Notes: generated from the sequence alone by a model not told the origin. 45,536 bases of DNA from Lysobacteraceae bacterium (GCA_030681035.1 JAUXUI010000040.1:1-45536), one strand, 5' to 3'. Shown: positions 1 through 7,971, counted from the first letter of the stretch. Numbers and translations are program-made.

Positions 1-56
1 TTGGTCAGCTCGTGCTCCTGCGCTTTGGTCAATTCAATCGCCGGGGCTACTCGCAC
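1..56 (-). CDS. IS630-family transposase, N-terminal fragment running off the window
   Basis: From a GTG at 56 the minus strand reads VRVAPAIELTKAQEHELT and is open to the window edge. A start of the form M-R-V/I-A-P-x-I-x-L-T followed by a charged helix is typical of IS630-family (Tc1/mariner-like DDE) transposases. Only 18 residues are visible, so the helix-turn-helix and DDE residues cannot be checked. No in-frame ATG lies upstream before a stop. The gene follows the truncated cmr1 on the same strand, and the DNA between them looks like an IS terminus. The family call rests on motif memory alone. Confidence 0.5.
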   Translation of the reverse strand, partial: MRVAPAIELTKAQEHELT

Positions 57-134
57 TGACTCACTCCATGCTCAATCCAGGTGATGAATTGGACATCGGC
101 AAGACTTTTAAGTTCCATCAAGAATCGAACACTA
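57..134 (-). mobile_element. Probable terminus of the IS630-type element inside cmr1
   Basis: IS630 elements insert at TA. On the minus strand, TA at 134-133 is followed by GTGTTCGATTCTTGATGG, which leads after 76 nt into the transposase start at 56. These bases supply the last few codons and the stop (118-120) of the shortened cmr1 frame, as expected if the native gene was cut at the TA. The other IS end is outside the window, so the inverted repeat cannot be confirmed. The exact boundary is inferred. Confidence 0.4.
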
Positions 135-819
135 CACTAGCATCGCTGGCTAGCGTCATCGCCCAGTCACGCTTGAGGCACACCGACAGCGGTTGCGCAT
201 AGTGCTGCATGGCTTCTACATCCAGCGCCGCGATGCCATCGACGTGTACCGAACCCCATCCGCCACGGCTGCGACTGCCGAGTTGGCCGAGGGTATGGAT
301 CAGGCTGATCGCCTCTTCGATCCGGGGTGCGTGCTGCTCCGGCACCGCGAGTTTGAGGACGCGGATCGATTCGATTGGCTTGGCGGCGCTCGGCAAGGTG
401 GCGTTGATCGCATTGCGATCCGGTTTCCCGGGTCCCCGTTTGATCAAACCAAACCACGCATAGCCGGTTTCCAGGCCGGTGCTGAGCGGGGCGACGCCTT
501 GTTGTGTACCTTTGCCCCAAGCGTCGGCGCTGGCGCCTTGCGGCGCTTCCAGCCGCAGCCGTACTTGACTCCTGCGCGCAGCAATTTTCTTGCCATCTTC
601 ATTCAGGTCACCGTCAAGCCAGGCATGCCCAAACAGCAAACCTTCTTTGTGCCGCATCGTGGCGACATCCACCTTGAACTGGTGCTTGGCGGCATACGCC
701 ACCCGCCACCACTCGCGCAGCAAATGCTTGATCGGCGGCGTGCGCCATTGTGCGTTCTGCTCGGCATTGCCGATAAAGGCCGGGGTCAGAAAGCGCAAGG
801 TGTATTCGAGCTGGCGCAT
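118..819 (-). CDS. cmr1: Type III-B CRISPR RAMP protein Cmr1, C-terminally truncated
   Basis: Cmr1 is a RAMP-superfamily subunit at the 3' (target) end of the Cmr effector complex, which cleaves invader RNA guided by crRNA. The N-terminus reads LEYTLRFLTPAFIGNAEQ followed by PPIKHLLREWWR, typical of the first Cmr1 RAMP fold. The glycine-rich loop LGSRSRGGWGS lies near residue 185 and normally closes the first RAMP domain. Family members are about 300-470 residues; this frame stops after about 233, so the second half is missing. The loss coincides with IS630-like DNA, and the final residues probably come from the IS. The ATG at 819 is preferred because AGGA lies 5 nt upstream; an ATG at 831 is in frame but lacks a ribosome-binding site. 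The gene lies 66 bp downstream of the CARF-HEPN gene on the same strand. It is probably non-functional. Confidence 0.8.
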   Translation of the reverse strand: MRQLEYTLRFLTPAFIGNAEQNAQWRTPPIKHLLREWWRVAYAAKHQFKVDVATMRHKEGLLFGHAWLDGDLNEDGKKIAARRSQVRLRLEAPQGASADAWGKGTQQGVAPLSTGLETGYAWFGLIKRGPGKPDRNAINATLPSAAKPIESIRVLKLAVPEQHAPRIEEAISLIHTLGQLGSRSRGGWGSVHVDGIAALDVEAMQHYAQPLSVCLKRDWAMTLASDASVVFDS

Positions 820-885
820 GGGGTTCCTCATTGGGGCAATGCTGGCATGGGCGGCGCGTGCGTGGCTGATTCGGCAAGCTTGTGG

Positions 886-2088
886 TCAGGTGTTGTTGAG
901 CTGGTTCAGGCAGGCATTTAGTCTTTGGTGTAGCCGCTCCGGATTGCGCAACAGTTGCGCATGCGCCCTGATGTTCGGCGGTATACCGTGCGCCATCGCG
1001 TTGCGCAGGTTTTTCAGTGTCCAGTATGCGTCACGCTTCCAGTCGGTGTGTTCGCCGTCACGCAACTGCGCACCGAACGCTTTATCCGCCGCATCACGCG
1101 CCCGGTAGTCCAGCGGATCGCTACCCTCGGTGAAGCACAGGCGGGTAATCATGGCTTCGATCCCCAGCACGGCGGCGCGCAGGTAGTCGCGTCGCTGCAG
1201 GGCGCGCAGGGCCAGCTTTTGCTGGTGTGCATCCAGCTCACCCGCCAGCGCCCATTCCAACTGCTTGCGCAGCTTGTCTTGAAACAGCCCGCTGGCGCCG
1301 GATAGCGGCGCGTCCAGCGCTGGCAAAAAAGTTCGAAGCTGTGTGCGCGCATCGCTGAGGTTGAGCGTGCTCTCGTGAAATGCGGCGCTGGCAAGACAGT
1401 GCGCCTTGTCGGCGGCGCAGCCGTCGGCTTCCAGCAACGGCGCAAACACGCTGTAATCGCCATTGGCATCGAAGCGGTCGAGCGCGTCGATCCAACGCTG
1501 GATCGCAAGTAGACCATCGAGCCTCAGCACCGGCGTGACCCCACCCTGGGTCATTTCCAGCGCGCCATACCACAAGCCTTCGATCCGATGCTTGCCGACA
1601 CGCTCCAGCATGATGGCGCTGAGCAGACCAAGCATGCCCAAGTGGCGAAAACCATGCGTCAAATCAATGCTGATGCGGTCCTTGCTGACGGCGTCAGCAA
1701 TTGCCTGCAGCACGCTGGCTTGTTCGCTGGTGTCGCGCGCATAGCTGATCAGCCGCGGCACCACCTCGCGCCCCAGCGCGCGTGCCAGCATGGGTGCCAC
1801 CTCCTCCAGCAGCGCCGAATCGACACTCTGGCGAGCTTCGGCATCGAGCAGGCGCAGGCGCCGGTCCTCGTCATCGCCTTCGGTGGCAAGGTGCTCTACC
1901 AACACCCCCCACATGCTGCCAGCCGTACCGAGAATGACCAGTCGCTCGGGCTGCAGGCGTTCCGCCAGCGACAAGCCAAAGAACGGCGAATGCGATTCGG
2001 CACCGTCATCGAAGCGGTAGCGGGTACTGCGATAGCCAGTCTGTGCGTTGTCACGGCCTTTGCCGAGAAAGGTGATCAGGGTATGCAA
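886..2088 (-). CDS. CRISPR-associated CARF-HEPN ribonuclease, TM1812/Csx1-like (DxTHG motif)
   Basis: This is a putative accessory RNase of a type III system. Such proteins bind cyclic oligoadenylate made by the Cas10 polymerase and then degrade RNA non-specifically. The N-terminal CARF domain starts ITFLGKGRDNAQTGYRST and includes RLVILGTAGSMWGVL near residue 50; the family signature DLTHGFRHLG (DxTHG) follows near residue 140. The C-terminus carries NLRNAMAHG, a HEPN catalytic R-x4-H motif near residue 365. The 400-residue length suits the family. The start is TTG at 2088, 3 bp after the upstream stop, with GAGG 8 nt before it inside the end of the preceding gene, so translation is probably coupled. 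Both sensor and catalytic motifs look intact, unlike the neighbouring cmr1. Confidence 0.85.
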   Translation of the reverse strand: MHTLITFLGKGRDNAQTGYRSTRYRFDDGAESHSPFFGLSLAERLQPERLVILGTAGSMWGVLVEHLATEGDDEDRRLRLLDAEARQSVDSALLEEVAPMLARALGREVVPRLISYARDTSEQASVLQAIADAVSKDRISIDLTHGFRHLGMLGLLSAIMLERVGKHRIEGLWYGALEMTQGGVTPVLRLDGLLAIQRWIDALDRFDANGDYSVFAPLLEADGCAADKAHCLASAAFHESTLNLSDARTQLRTFLPALDAPLSGASGLFQDKLRKQLEWALAGELDAHQQKLALRALQRRDYLRAAVLGIEAMITRLCFTEGSDPLDYRARDAADKAFGAQLRDGEHTDWKRDAYWTLKNLRNAMAHGIPPNIRAHAQLLRNPERLHQRLNACLNQLNNT

Positions 2089-2091
2089 TCG

Positions 2092-3210
2092 CTAGTCCTC
2101 GATGAGCCGTATCTGCTCGGGCGCGAGCGGCAAGGCAAAGCGAGTGGGCCGGCGTCCACGCCCAGTAATCTCGTAGGCACCGAAATTTACGCCGAGCGCG
2201 TTGAACAGGGCCTTGTTCACCCGGCTCTTGCGTTCATCGAAATCGCGCATCGACATCCCATGTTGGTAGCGGCGGTCGATCGCATTGTTGCGCCCCTTGA
2301 TGCGATCATAAGCAGCAAGGTACTCGGCGGCGTATTCCGGGTCGGGATGATCCTCGCTCGGGCGGGCAAGACCGGGTTTGCCCTGCAACGCGCGCTGCGC
2401 AAACCACAGCAGGAAGGCGGCATCAGCCTGTTGCAACGCGACTGTCTTGCGACCGGCCTCAATGCGCAGCGGATCGATGCCGATACGCAGTTCGGGCGGG
2501 CCCAGGGTCGCCTGCACTGCCTGCACCGCCCGCGCGAAGTGAGCGCGCCCACCGAGCAGGTCCTTGGGCAGACCGTGACGCAGGCGCACGAATGGAATCT
2601 CGGCCAGCATCACCTGCGCCTCGCGGCAATCGATCTGACGCTTCTCAATGCGGCTTTCGATCACCCGCTGGTAAGGCGTGGGATAGAAAAATGCCGGGCT
2701 TGATTCGAAAAGCGTATCGACCAGGACATGACTGAGACAATCCTGCTCGCGGCCGAACAGCGAGAGCGCGTAACCGGCGTAGTAGCCCATTGTCTTGCGC
2801 CCACCTGCGATGCTTACATGCAGGCTGCTGTTTTTGTCGCTGGTAAGATTACGCACGATCTCGGCAATCTGGTCAGCAGCTAAGGCATTGGTCTCGGCTG
2901 TGCGGATGTCGTCGAGCGGATTGTCGTTGCCATCGTGCAGGAAGTGGATGGTTGAGCGATCGAAGCGGATCGGCGGCAGCGCGTAATCCTTGCGAAGTTT
3001 GTGAAACCAGCCCGGCTCGGCTGAAAGCAGAGCCAGCTCAGCCTGGTTGGCACCCTCACGGGTGCTGATCAGATGGATCTCGTCGGGAATCCAGGCTGGA
3101 GTTTGCGTGCAGGCCAACGCGTAGAGGGTTTCGGTGACGATCTGCGGCGACATACCGCTGACGCAAAGCAGTATTCTGCGTGGCGATGCCGGTGATTGGT
3201 TTGCTTCCAT
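2092..3210 (-). CDS. CRISPR-associated CARF protein, NE0113 family
   Basis: The 372-residue protein begins RRILLCVSGMSPQIVTETLYAL, and near residue 135 has VSIAGGRKTMGYYAGYAL; both are hallmarks of the NE0113 family (TIGR02584/PF09623), whose CARF fold is expected to bind cyclic oligoadenylate. The C-terminal third contains SRVNKALFNALG followed by an R-rich stretch and a beta-hairpin-like RRPTRFALPL, which resembles a winged helix. No HEPN R-x4-6-H motif is visible. It may therefore be a ring nuclease or a regulator rather than an effector; this is inference. ATG at 3210 has GGAG 9 nt upstream. It is the first gene of the leftward CARF/CARF-HEPN/cmr1 unit and is followed at 3 bp by the CARF-HEPN gene. 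Confidence 0.8.
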   Translation of the reverse strand: MEANQSPASPRRILLCVSGMSPQIVTETLYALACTQTPAWIPDEIHLISTREGANQAELALLSAEPGWFHKLRKDYALPPIRFDRSTIHFLHDGNDNPLDDIRTAETNALAADQIAEIVRNLTSDKNSSLHVSIAGGRKTMGYYAGYALSLFGREQDCLSHVLVDTLFESSPAFFYPTPYQRVIESRIEKRQIDCREAQVMLAEIPFVRLRHGLPKDLLGGRAHFARAVQAVQATLGPPELRIGIDPLRIEAGRKTVALQQADAAFLLWFAQRALQGKPGLARPSEDHPDPEYAAEYLAAYDRIKGRNNAIDRRYQHGMSMRDFDERKSRVNKALFNALGVNFGAYEITGRGRRPTRFALPLAPEQIRLIED

Positions 3211-3519
3211 TCGCTGCGCTCCAAATGGGTGGCAACATTATGCGACCTTATTTCAATGCGTACCGAAAGTACAAGCTTGTGCGTCGGAGTGGCCGATAGG
3301 CACTGTTCTCCGCCCGGATACGTGTCGTCGATCCGCATGAATCCAACGCGTTGGCGCGATTCCTCGCGCTCGGCCATCGCCTGCATGGCCTTGTGCTTGA
3401 AGTTCCTTGAACACTCTGGATAGCCGCGTAGCTCCGCCGCACAGGGATGCACACGTGCCGCGGGCGCGAGCAGGCCAAAGTGCCTAAAATGGGCGAACCC
3501 CCTTCGCCAAGACCCTGCC
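3211..3519. other. Intergenic region between divergent CRISPR-associated and fumarase genes
   Basis: This gap of 309 bp must hold the divergent promoters for the leftward CRISPR-associated unit and the rightward fumarase. TAAAAT at 3485-3490 resembles a -10 box for the fumarase, but no convincing -35 accompanies it. I see no CRISPR repeat, no leader-like AT-rich stretch and no credible small ORF. Confidence 0.4.
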
Positions 3520-5034
3520 GTGACCACCATCCAGCACGAAGATTTCGTGCAGAGCATCGCCGATGCGCTGCAATACATTTCCTACTACCATCCCGTCGAT
3601 TACATCAAAAACCTCGCCGCCGCTTATGAGCGCGAGCAATCGCCTGCGGCCAGGGATGCCATCGCGCAGATACTGATCAACTCGCGCATGTGCGCCGAGG
3701 GCCATCGCCCGATTTGCCAGGACACCGGCATCGTCACCGTGTTCCTGGAAGTGGGCATGGAGGTGCGCTGGAATACCAAGGGCTCGGTCGAGGACATGGT
3801 CAACGAAGGCGTACGCCGCGCCTACCTGCATCCGGACAACACGCTGCGTGCCAGTGTGCTCGCCGACCCCGCCGGCAAGCGCAGCAACACCCGCGACAAT
3901 ACGCCAGCGGTGGTCAACCTCAAGCTGGTGCCCGGTGACAAGGTCGATGTGATCGTCGCCGCCAAGGGTGGTGGCTCCGAGGCCAAGAGCAAGTTCGCGA
4001 TGCTCAATCCTTCCGACTCCATCGTTGATTGGGTACTCAAGACAGTGCCGACCATGGGTGCCGGCTGGTGCCCGCCGGGCATGCTTGGCATCGGCATCGG
4101 CGGTACTGCCGAAAAGGCCATGCTGATGGCGAAGGAAGCGCTGATGGAACCGATCGACATCACCGATCTGATCGCGCGCGGCCCGAGCACTCGCGCCGAA
4201 GAACTGCGGCTGGAACTGTACGAAAAAGTCAACGCGCTCGGCATCGGCGCGCAGGGGCTTGGCGGCCTCACCACCGTGCTGGATGTGAAGGTGAAGGACT
4301 ATCCCACCCACGCCGCCAACCTGCCGGTGGCGATGATCCCCAACTGCGCCGCCACGCGGCACGCGCATTTCATCCTCGATGGCAGTGGCCCGGTGGCGCT
4401 CGATCCGCCGTCGCTGGAAGACTGGCCCACGCTCACCTACGACGCCAGCAAGGGCCGCCGGGTGAATCTGGATACCATCACCGCCGATGAAGTGGCCAGC
4501 TTCAAGCCTGGCGAAGTGCTGCTGCTCAATGGCAAGCTGCTGACCGGCCGCGACGCCGCGCACAAACGCATGGTCGAGATGTTGAACAAGGGCGAGCCGT
4601 TGCCGGTGGATTTTCGTGGCCGCTTCATTTATTACGTTGGCCCGGTCGATCCGGTGCGCGACGAAGTAGTCGGCCCGGCCGGCCCAACCACTGCCACCCG
4701 CATGGACAAGTTCACCGAACAGGTGCTGGCGCAGACCGGTTTGCTCGGCATGGTCGGCAAGGCCGAGCGCGGCCCAATTGCGATTGAAGCCATCAAAAAG
4801 CACCGCTCGGTGTACCTGATGGCGGTCGGTGGCGCCGCTTATCTGGTATCGAAAGCGATCAAGGCCGCGCGCGTGGTCGGCTTCGCCGATCTGGGTATGG
4901 AAGCGATTTACGAGTTCACCGTGCAGGACATGCCAGTTACCGTCGCCGTCGATTGCACGGGTGAATCAGTACACCAGACCGGCCCGCGCGAATGGCAATC
5001 GCGAATCGGCAAGATTCCGGTGGTGGTGGAGTAG
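3520..5034 (+). CDS. fumA: Fumarate hydratase, class I (iron-sulfur)
   Basis: It reversibly hydrates fumarate to L-malate in the TCA cycle, in the cytoplasm. The 504-residue protein has both class I modules in one chain. The N-terminal alpha domain includes RMCAEGHRPICQDTGIV near residue 57, GGGSEAKSKFAML near 150, and IPNCAATRHAHF near 275. The C-terminal beta domain includes YYVGPVDP near 370 and VDCTGESVHQTGPREW near the end. Conserved Cys residues in the first and third motifs are likely 4Fe-4S ligands. The start is GTG at 3520, giving MTTIQHEDF as in related fumarases. The class is certain; the fumA/fumB label is only by similarity. It reads away from the CRISPR-associated genes and shows no operon partner. 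Confidence 0.93.
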   Translation: MTTIQHEDFVQSIADALQYISYYHPVDYIKNLAAAYEREQSPAARDAIAQILINSRMCAEGHRPICQDTGIVTVFLEVGMEVRWNTKGSVEDMVNEGVRRAYLHPDNTLRASVLADPAGKRSNTRDNTPAVVNLKLVPGDKVDVIVAAKGGGSEAKSKFAMLNPSDSIVDWVLKTVPTMGAGWCPPGMLGIGIGGTAEKAMLMAKEALMEPIDITDLIARGPSTRAEELRLELYEKVNALGIGAQGLGGLTTVLDVKVKDYPTHAANLPVAMIPNCAATRHAHFILDGSGPVALDPPSLEDWPTLTYDASKGRRVNLDTITADEVASFKPGEVLLLNGKLLTGRDAAHKRMVEMLNKGEPLPVDFRGRFIYYVGPVDPVRDEVVGPAGPTTATRMDKFTEQVLAQTGLLGMVGKAERGPIAIEAIKKHRSVYLMAVGGAAYLVSKAIKAARVVGFADLGMEAIYEFTVQDMPVTVAVDCTGESVHQTGPREWQSRIGKIPVVVE

Positions 5035-5140
5035 GGTATGTTGCTGACGGTATCGGTGCCTGCCGTGTTCGCACATGCCAGTGGGAACTATCGCTGTTCG
5101 TAACGCTCCGATACCGTGGCTACATTATTTTTCCGGGCAT

Positions 5141-5686
5141 ATGACAATCACGCAGCAACTTCCCGCCGTTGTTTTGGCAAAACGCACGCAGCGCAAGCCC
5201 GCGTATTGGGCCTGCGCGTTGCTTGCAGCAAGCTGGTTCGTTGTTGGCCAGAGCCTTGCCGCCATCCGCGATACCCAGCTTGCCGGTTTCGAGCGCCCCG
5301 ACGCGCAATTGGCGGATTATCGCGGGCAAGTGGTGCTGCTGCATTTCTGGGCATCATGGTGTGCGCCCTGCCTGCGCGAGATTCCCGCGCTGGAAGCGTT
5401 TTACGCTGGCCCGTATCGCGAGCTTTCTGCGCGTGGTCTGGTGGTGTTGACCGTCACCAACGATTTTCGCATCGGCGATGTCCGCCGGTTCCAGGCCGAG
5501 CGCAAGTTTTCTGCGCCGATATTTCTCGATATGCTCGGCAGCCTGCATGACGAGATGAAGATGATCGGCCTTCCGGCAACCGCAGTGATTGGTCGTGACG
5601 GGCAGGTCGTCAAACGCCTCTATGGGCCCCAGGATTGGGAGAGTCCGGCATTTCGGGCGATGATAGAAGACTACGTCGCCAACTGA
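5141..5686 (+). CDS. TlpA-like thioredoxin-family disulfide oxidoreductase, exported
   Basis: This is a periplasmic thioredoxin-fold protein. HFWASWCAPCLREIPALEAFY contains the redox-active Cys-Ala-Pro-Cys, and GLPATAVIGRDG near residue 148 supplies the cis-Pro region. The N-terminus has KRTQRK followed by a hydrophobic stretch ending near SLAA, a signal peptide or anchor. I prefer the ATG at 5141 (181 aa); the frame is open further upstream to 5075, but that would place about 20 non-hydrophobic residues before the export signal. Likely roles are reduction of periplasmic disulfides, for example in cytochrome c maturation or protein repair; no neighbour fixes the partner. The OmpA-domain gene follows 38 bp downstream on the same strand. 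Confidence 0.8.
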   Translation: MTITQQLPAVVLAKRTQRKPAYWACALLAASWFVVGQSLAAIRDTQLAGFERPDAQLADYRGQVVLLHFWASWCAPCLREIPALEAFYAGPYRELSARGLVVLTVTNDFRIGDVRRFQAERKFSAPIFLDMLGSLHDEMKMIGLPATAVIGRDGQVVKRLYGPQDWESPAFRAMIEDYVAN

Positions 5687-5724
5687 CGGGCGAATCGACG
5701 CACCGTATGCGACAGGGAGATTCG

Positions 5725-6690
5725 ATGTACAGCACACGACCGCACACCCCGGTACTCGGCATATTGGCGCTTTCGCTACTGCTGACAGCACCCAGTATGG
5801 TATTTGCGCAAACGGTGGCCGAGCCTGACGCGCCACCTGAGCTGGGCCTGCCCAAGGATTTCACACCTGCGCTCGCCGCCGATTCGGTAGATACCGCGCC
5901 AGCGCAAATCGCTGCCGACCCCAACGCAATTGACAGCCTGCTGGCAGAACTCACCGCAAGCAGCGAGGCGATCAAGGATCAGCCCGGGGCGACCGAGGCA
6001 ACGCAGTTTCCCGGTGAACCAGGGCCCAGTGACTGGATTCAGGCACTGCGCGTAACGCGCGACGACAATCCGCTGCTGGATAGCGCCTGCAAGGATCAGG
6101 CAATGCGCGTGTCGATGGAAGCCTTGGCTGCACTGGAAGGCGCCGAAGGCGAGCATGGCGCGATGCAGGCCACGGCCGACCACGTGCGCCAACACCAGGG
6201 CTTTATCAAGGATGGCAATATCTCACATGCCGACTACCTGCGCGAAATTGCCGAATGCACCAGCTTTTGCGCGCCGCTTGTCGCACAACTGATGCAATGT
6301 CACATCTTGTCGGTTGCGCGCCTCGAGCATGGCATCGTGCTGTTTGACTTGGGTAGTGACACCGTATCGTCCAGTTTCAAAACTGGCCTGCTGGATACGG
6401 TTTCCAAACAACTCAAGGAAAATGGCGGCCGCAAGGCGGTGCTGATTGGTCGTGCCAGCCAGATCGGTGACCTGCGCCACAACCGCGCCCTGTCGGCACG
6501 GCGAGCGCTAGCTGTAAAAGACACGTTGCTGGCAGCGGGGATCTCCGCAGAGCGCATTGAAACCATGTGGTTTGGCTGGGAGCCGCCACAGATCAGCGAC
6601 GTGGTCGCCAGTGAATATGGCGTATCCCGGCTTTATGACACGGTTGGCCGCGACAAAATCAATCAGAGCGTGGTGGTGGTGGTTTATTGA
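5725..6690 (+). CDS. Exported protein with C-terminal OmpA-like domain
   Basis: The product is about 321 residues. ATG at 5725 is chosen over the longer frame because AGGGAGA lies 4 nt upstream and a classic signal peptide follows (hydrophobic LGILALSLLLTAPSMVF, cleavage after AFA expected near residue 29). A Pro/Ala-rich acidic linker and a Cys-containing middle region (CTSFCAPLVAQLMQC) follow. The last 130 residues match the OmpA/MotB fold: GIVLFDLGSDTVSS, then a helix, VLIGRASQIGDLRHNRALSARRA and the final strand. The canonical NxxLSxxRAxxV element is represented by NRALSARRALAV. Peptidoglycan anchoring in the periplasm is the expected role. The middle domain is unrecognised. Confidence 0.72.
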   Translation: MYSTRPHTPVLGILALSLLLTAPSMVFAQTVAEPDAPPELGLPKDFTPALAADSVDTAPAQIAADPNAIDSLLAELTASSEAIKDQPGATEATQFPGEPGPSDWIQALRVTRDDNPLLDSACKDQAMRVSMEALAALEGAEGEHGAMQATADHVRQHQGFIKDGNISHADYLREIAECTSFCAPLVAQLMQCHILSVARLEHGIVLFDLGSDTVSSSFKTGLLDTVSKQLKENGGRKAVLIGRASQIGDLRHNRALSARRALAVKDTLLAAGISAERIETMWFGWEPPQISDVVASEYGVSRLYDTVGRDKINQSVVVVVY

Positions 6691-6783
6691 TGCAGGCCGG
6701 GGATAACACGCGGTTGCGAAATCTACTCGGGATTGAAAACAGCGTGGGCGGCCCTTGCCGGCGCTGGCCGGGTGATTTTGTGC

Positions 6784-7131
6784 ATGACAAACCGATCAGC
6801 CAATGAAATTGCGATTGTGGCTGCGTTGCGCCAGCTTCGGCGTGGCGAGGTAGTGGCTTATGGTGAGGTGGCGCGGCGGGCGGGATTGCCGGGCAGGGCG
6901 CGGTTGGTTGCGCGCGTGCTGGCGCATTCGCCCGTTGCTGACTTGCCATGGCATCGGGTGCTGCGTGCCGATGGCCGGATCGCGTTTGCGCCTGGCTCGG
7001 AAGGTTATATCGAACAGGTGCGACGCCTGCAAACCGAGAATGTAACGGTAGTGGATGGGCGGGTGCGCATGGCCTCGGTGGCCGGCAAGCTGGATGCCTT
7101 GCTATGGGCTTCGCCACCCGCTGACGAGTGA
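6784..7131 (+). CDS. Alkyltransferase-like protein (ATL), MGMT homologue without the acceptor cysteine
   Basis: The 115-residue protein matches the C-terminal DNA-binding domain of O6-alkylguanine-DNA alkyltransferases: GEVVAYGEVARRAGLPGRARLVARVLA (helix-turn-helix), then LPWHRVLRADGRIAF. In true MGMT the motif is PCHRV with the alkyl-accepting Cys; here it is PWHRV. This Trp substitution is the hallmark of ATL proteins such as E. coli YbaZ, which bind alkylated guanine and recruit nucleotide excision repair. The ATG at 6784 (MTNRSANE) is preferred over 6733 by family length. UvrA, its expected partner pathway, is encoded elsewhere in the window. Confidence 0.85.
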   Translation: MTNRSANEIAIVAALRQLRRGEVVAYGEVARRAGLPGRARLVARVLAHSPVADLPWHRVLRADGRIAFAPGSEGYIEQVRRLQTENVTVVDGRVRMASVAGKLDALLWASPPADE

Positions 7132-7193
7132 TGGATTTTGCGTGATCCTCTCTCGGGCTATCATGTCGTCTCATTGTTTGAATCAGGCTTGCC

Positions 7194-7859
7194 ATGAATC
7201 CCATGCCTCCGATCACCAGCGCGCTGCTTTGGGCCAACGGCGCGGTATTTTTGCTGCAAAGTGTCTTGGGCATGGCAGCGTTTTCCGGACTGATGCTGTG
7301 GCCCCTGGGTGACTACCCGCTGGGTGGCGGAGAGATGGGCTCGCTGTTCTACCCATGGCAGTTGCTGACCTACGGCTTTTTGCACGGCGGTATTGGCCAT
7401 ATTTTCTTCAACATGCTGGCGCTATGGATGTTCGGTGCTTCGCTGGAATACACGTGGGGGCCGCGGCGTTTTCTTACTTATTACCTCACCTGCGTGGCCG
7501 GCGCCGGCTTGATCCAGTTGCTGGTGGCCTCTTGGACCACCAGCGCCGGTATGCCGCCGTATCCAACACTGGGCGCGTCGGGGGGTGTGTTCGGGGTGCT
7601 GCTGGGTTATGGCATGCTGTTTCCCAACCGCCAGGTGATGCTGTTGATCCCGCCAATTCCGATGAAAGCGCGAACACTGGTCATCCTTTACGGCGCGCTG
7701 GCGCTGTTTTCAGGCATGACCGGCAGCCAGCCGGGTATCGCTCATTTTGCCCACTTGGGCGGCATGTTGTTCGGCTTTGGTCTGATCCAATATTGGCGCG
7801 GGCGCTGGCCATTCGATCGCCGCCGCCGTGGCAGCGGTGGCCCATGGCGGCCGCACTGA
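7194..7859 (+). CDS. Rhomboid-family intramembrane serine protease
   Basis: A 221-residue polytopic inner-membrane protein of the rhomboid family, which cleaves transmembrane segments of membrane proteins. It has about six hydrophobic segments. The Leu-rich TM with HGGIGHIFFNMLALWMFG carries the conserved H-x3-H-x3-N region; TLGASGGVFGVLLGYG supplies the catalytic Ser in G-x-S-G; and HFAHLGGMLFGF supplies the catalytic His. All catalytic elements are present. The C-terminus ends in a basic Arg-rich cytoplasmic tail. ATG at 7194 is 62 bp after the ATL gene; a tRNA operon promoter lies just downstream. Confidence 0.9.
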   Translation: MNPMPPITSALLWANGAVFLLQSVLGMAAFSGLMLWPLGDYPLGGGEMGSLFYPWQLLTYGFLHGGIGHIFFNMLALWMFGASLEYTWGPRRFLTYYLTCVAGAGLIQLLVASWTTSAGMPPYPTLGASGGVFGVLLGYGMLFPNRQVMLLIPPIPMKARTLVILYGALALFSGMTGSQPGIAHFAHLGGMLFGFGLIQYWRGRWPFDRRRRGSGGPWRPH

Positions 7860-7895
7860 TTCCCGTGTGTTTCGCCGCATATTGCCAGCTTGTCA

Positions 7896-7924
7896 TTGAC
7901 GCAGCACGGGGCTGGCCTTAGAAT
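7896..7924 (+). promoter_or_regulatory. Sigma-70 promoter of the tRNA operon
   Basis: TTGACG (7896-7901) and TAGAAT (7919-7924) are separated by exactly 17 bp, and the first tRNA begins 48 bp after the -10 box. Both hexamers match consensus at five of six positions. This is the best promoter seen in the window and probably drives the Pro-Arg-His-Lys-Leu transcript. Confidence 0.65.
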
Positions 7925-7971
7925 TGTCGGCTGTTTGCGCGGTAGCCAGTATGCCGCGCCAATGGAAGCGT

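Noticed and set aside
57-119. Short frame starting ATGGAACTT on the minus strand, overlapping the cmr1 stop by TGATG
   Set aside because: It ends after 23 residues, has no ribosome-binding site, and lies in DNA better explained as the IS terminus.
1-3519. CRISPR repeat-spacer array near the CRISPR-associated genes
   Set aside because: No regularly spaced direct repeats of 25-40 nt are present; the array, if any, is outside the window.
3484-4803. Long minus-strand frame opposite the fumarase gene
   Set aside because: It is the antisense of a well-matched class I fumarase; GC-rich coding DNA often leaves such frames open.
5038-5103. 21-codon ORF after the fumarase gene
   Set aside because: No ribosome-binding site, no family, and it overlaps the region upstream of the thioredoxin-like gene by chance.
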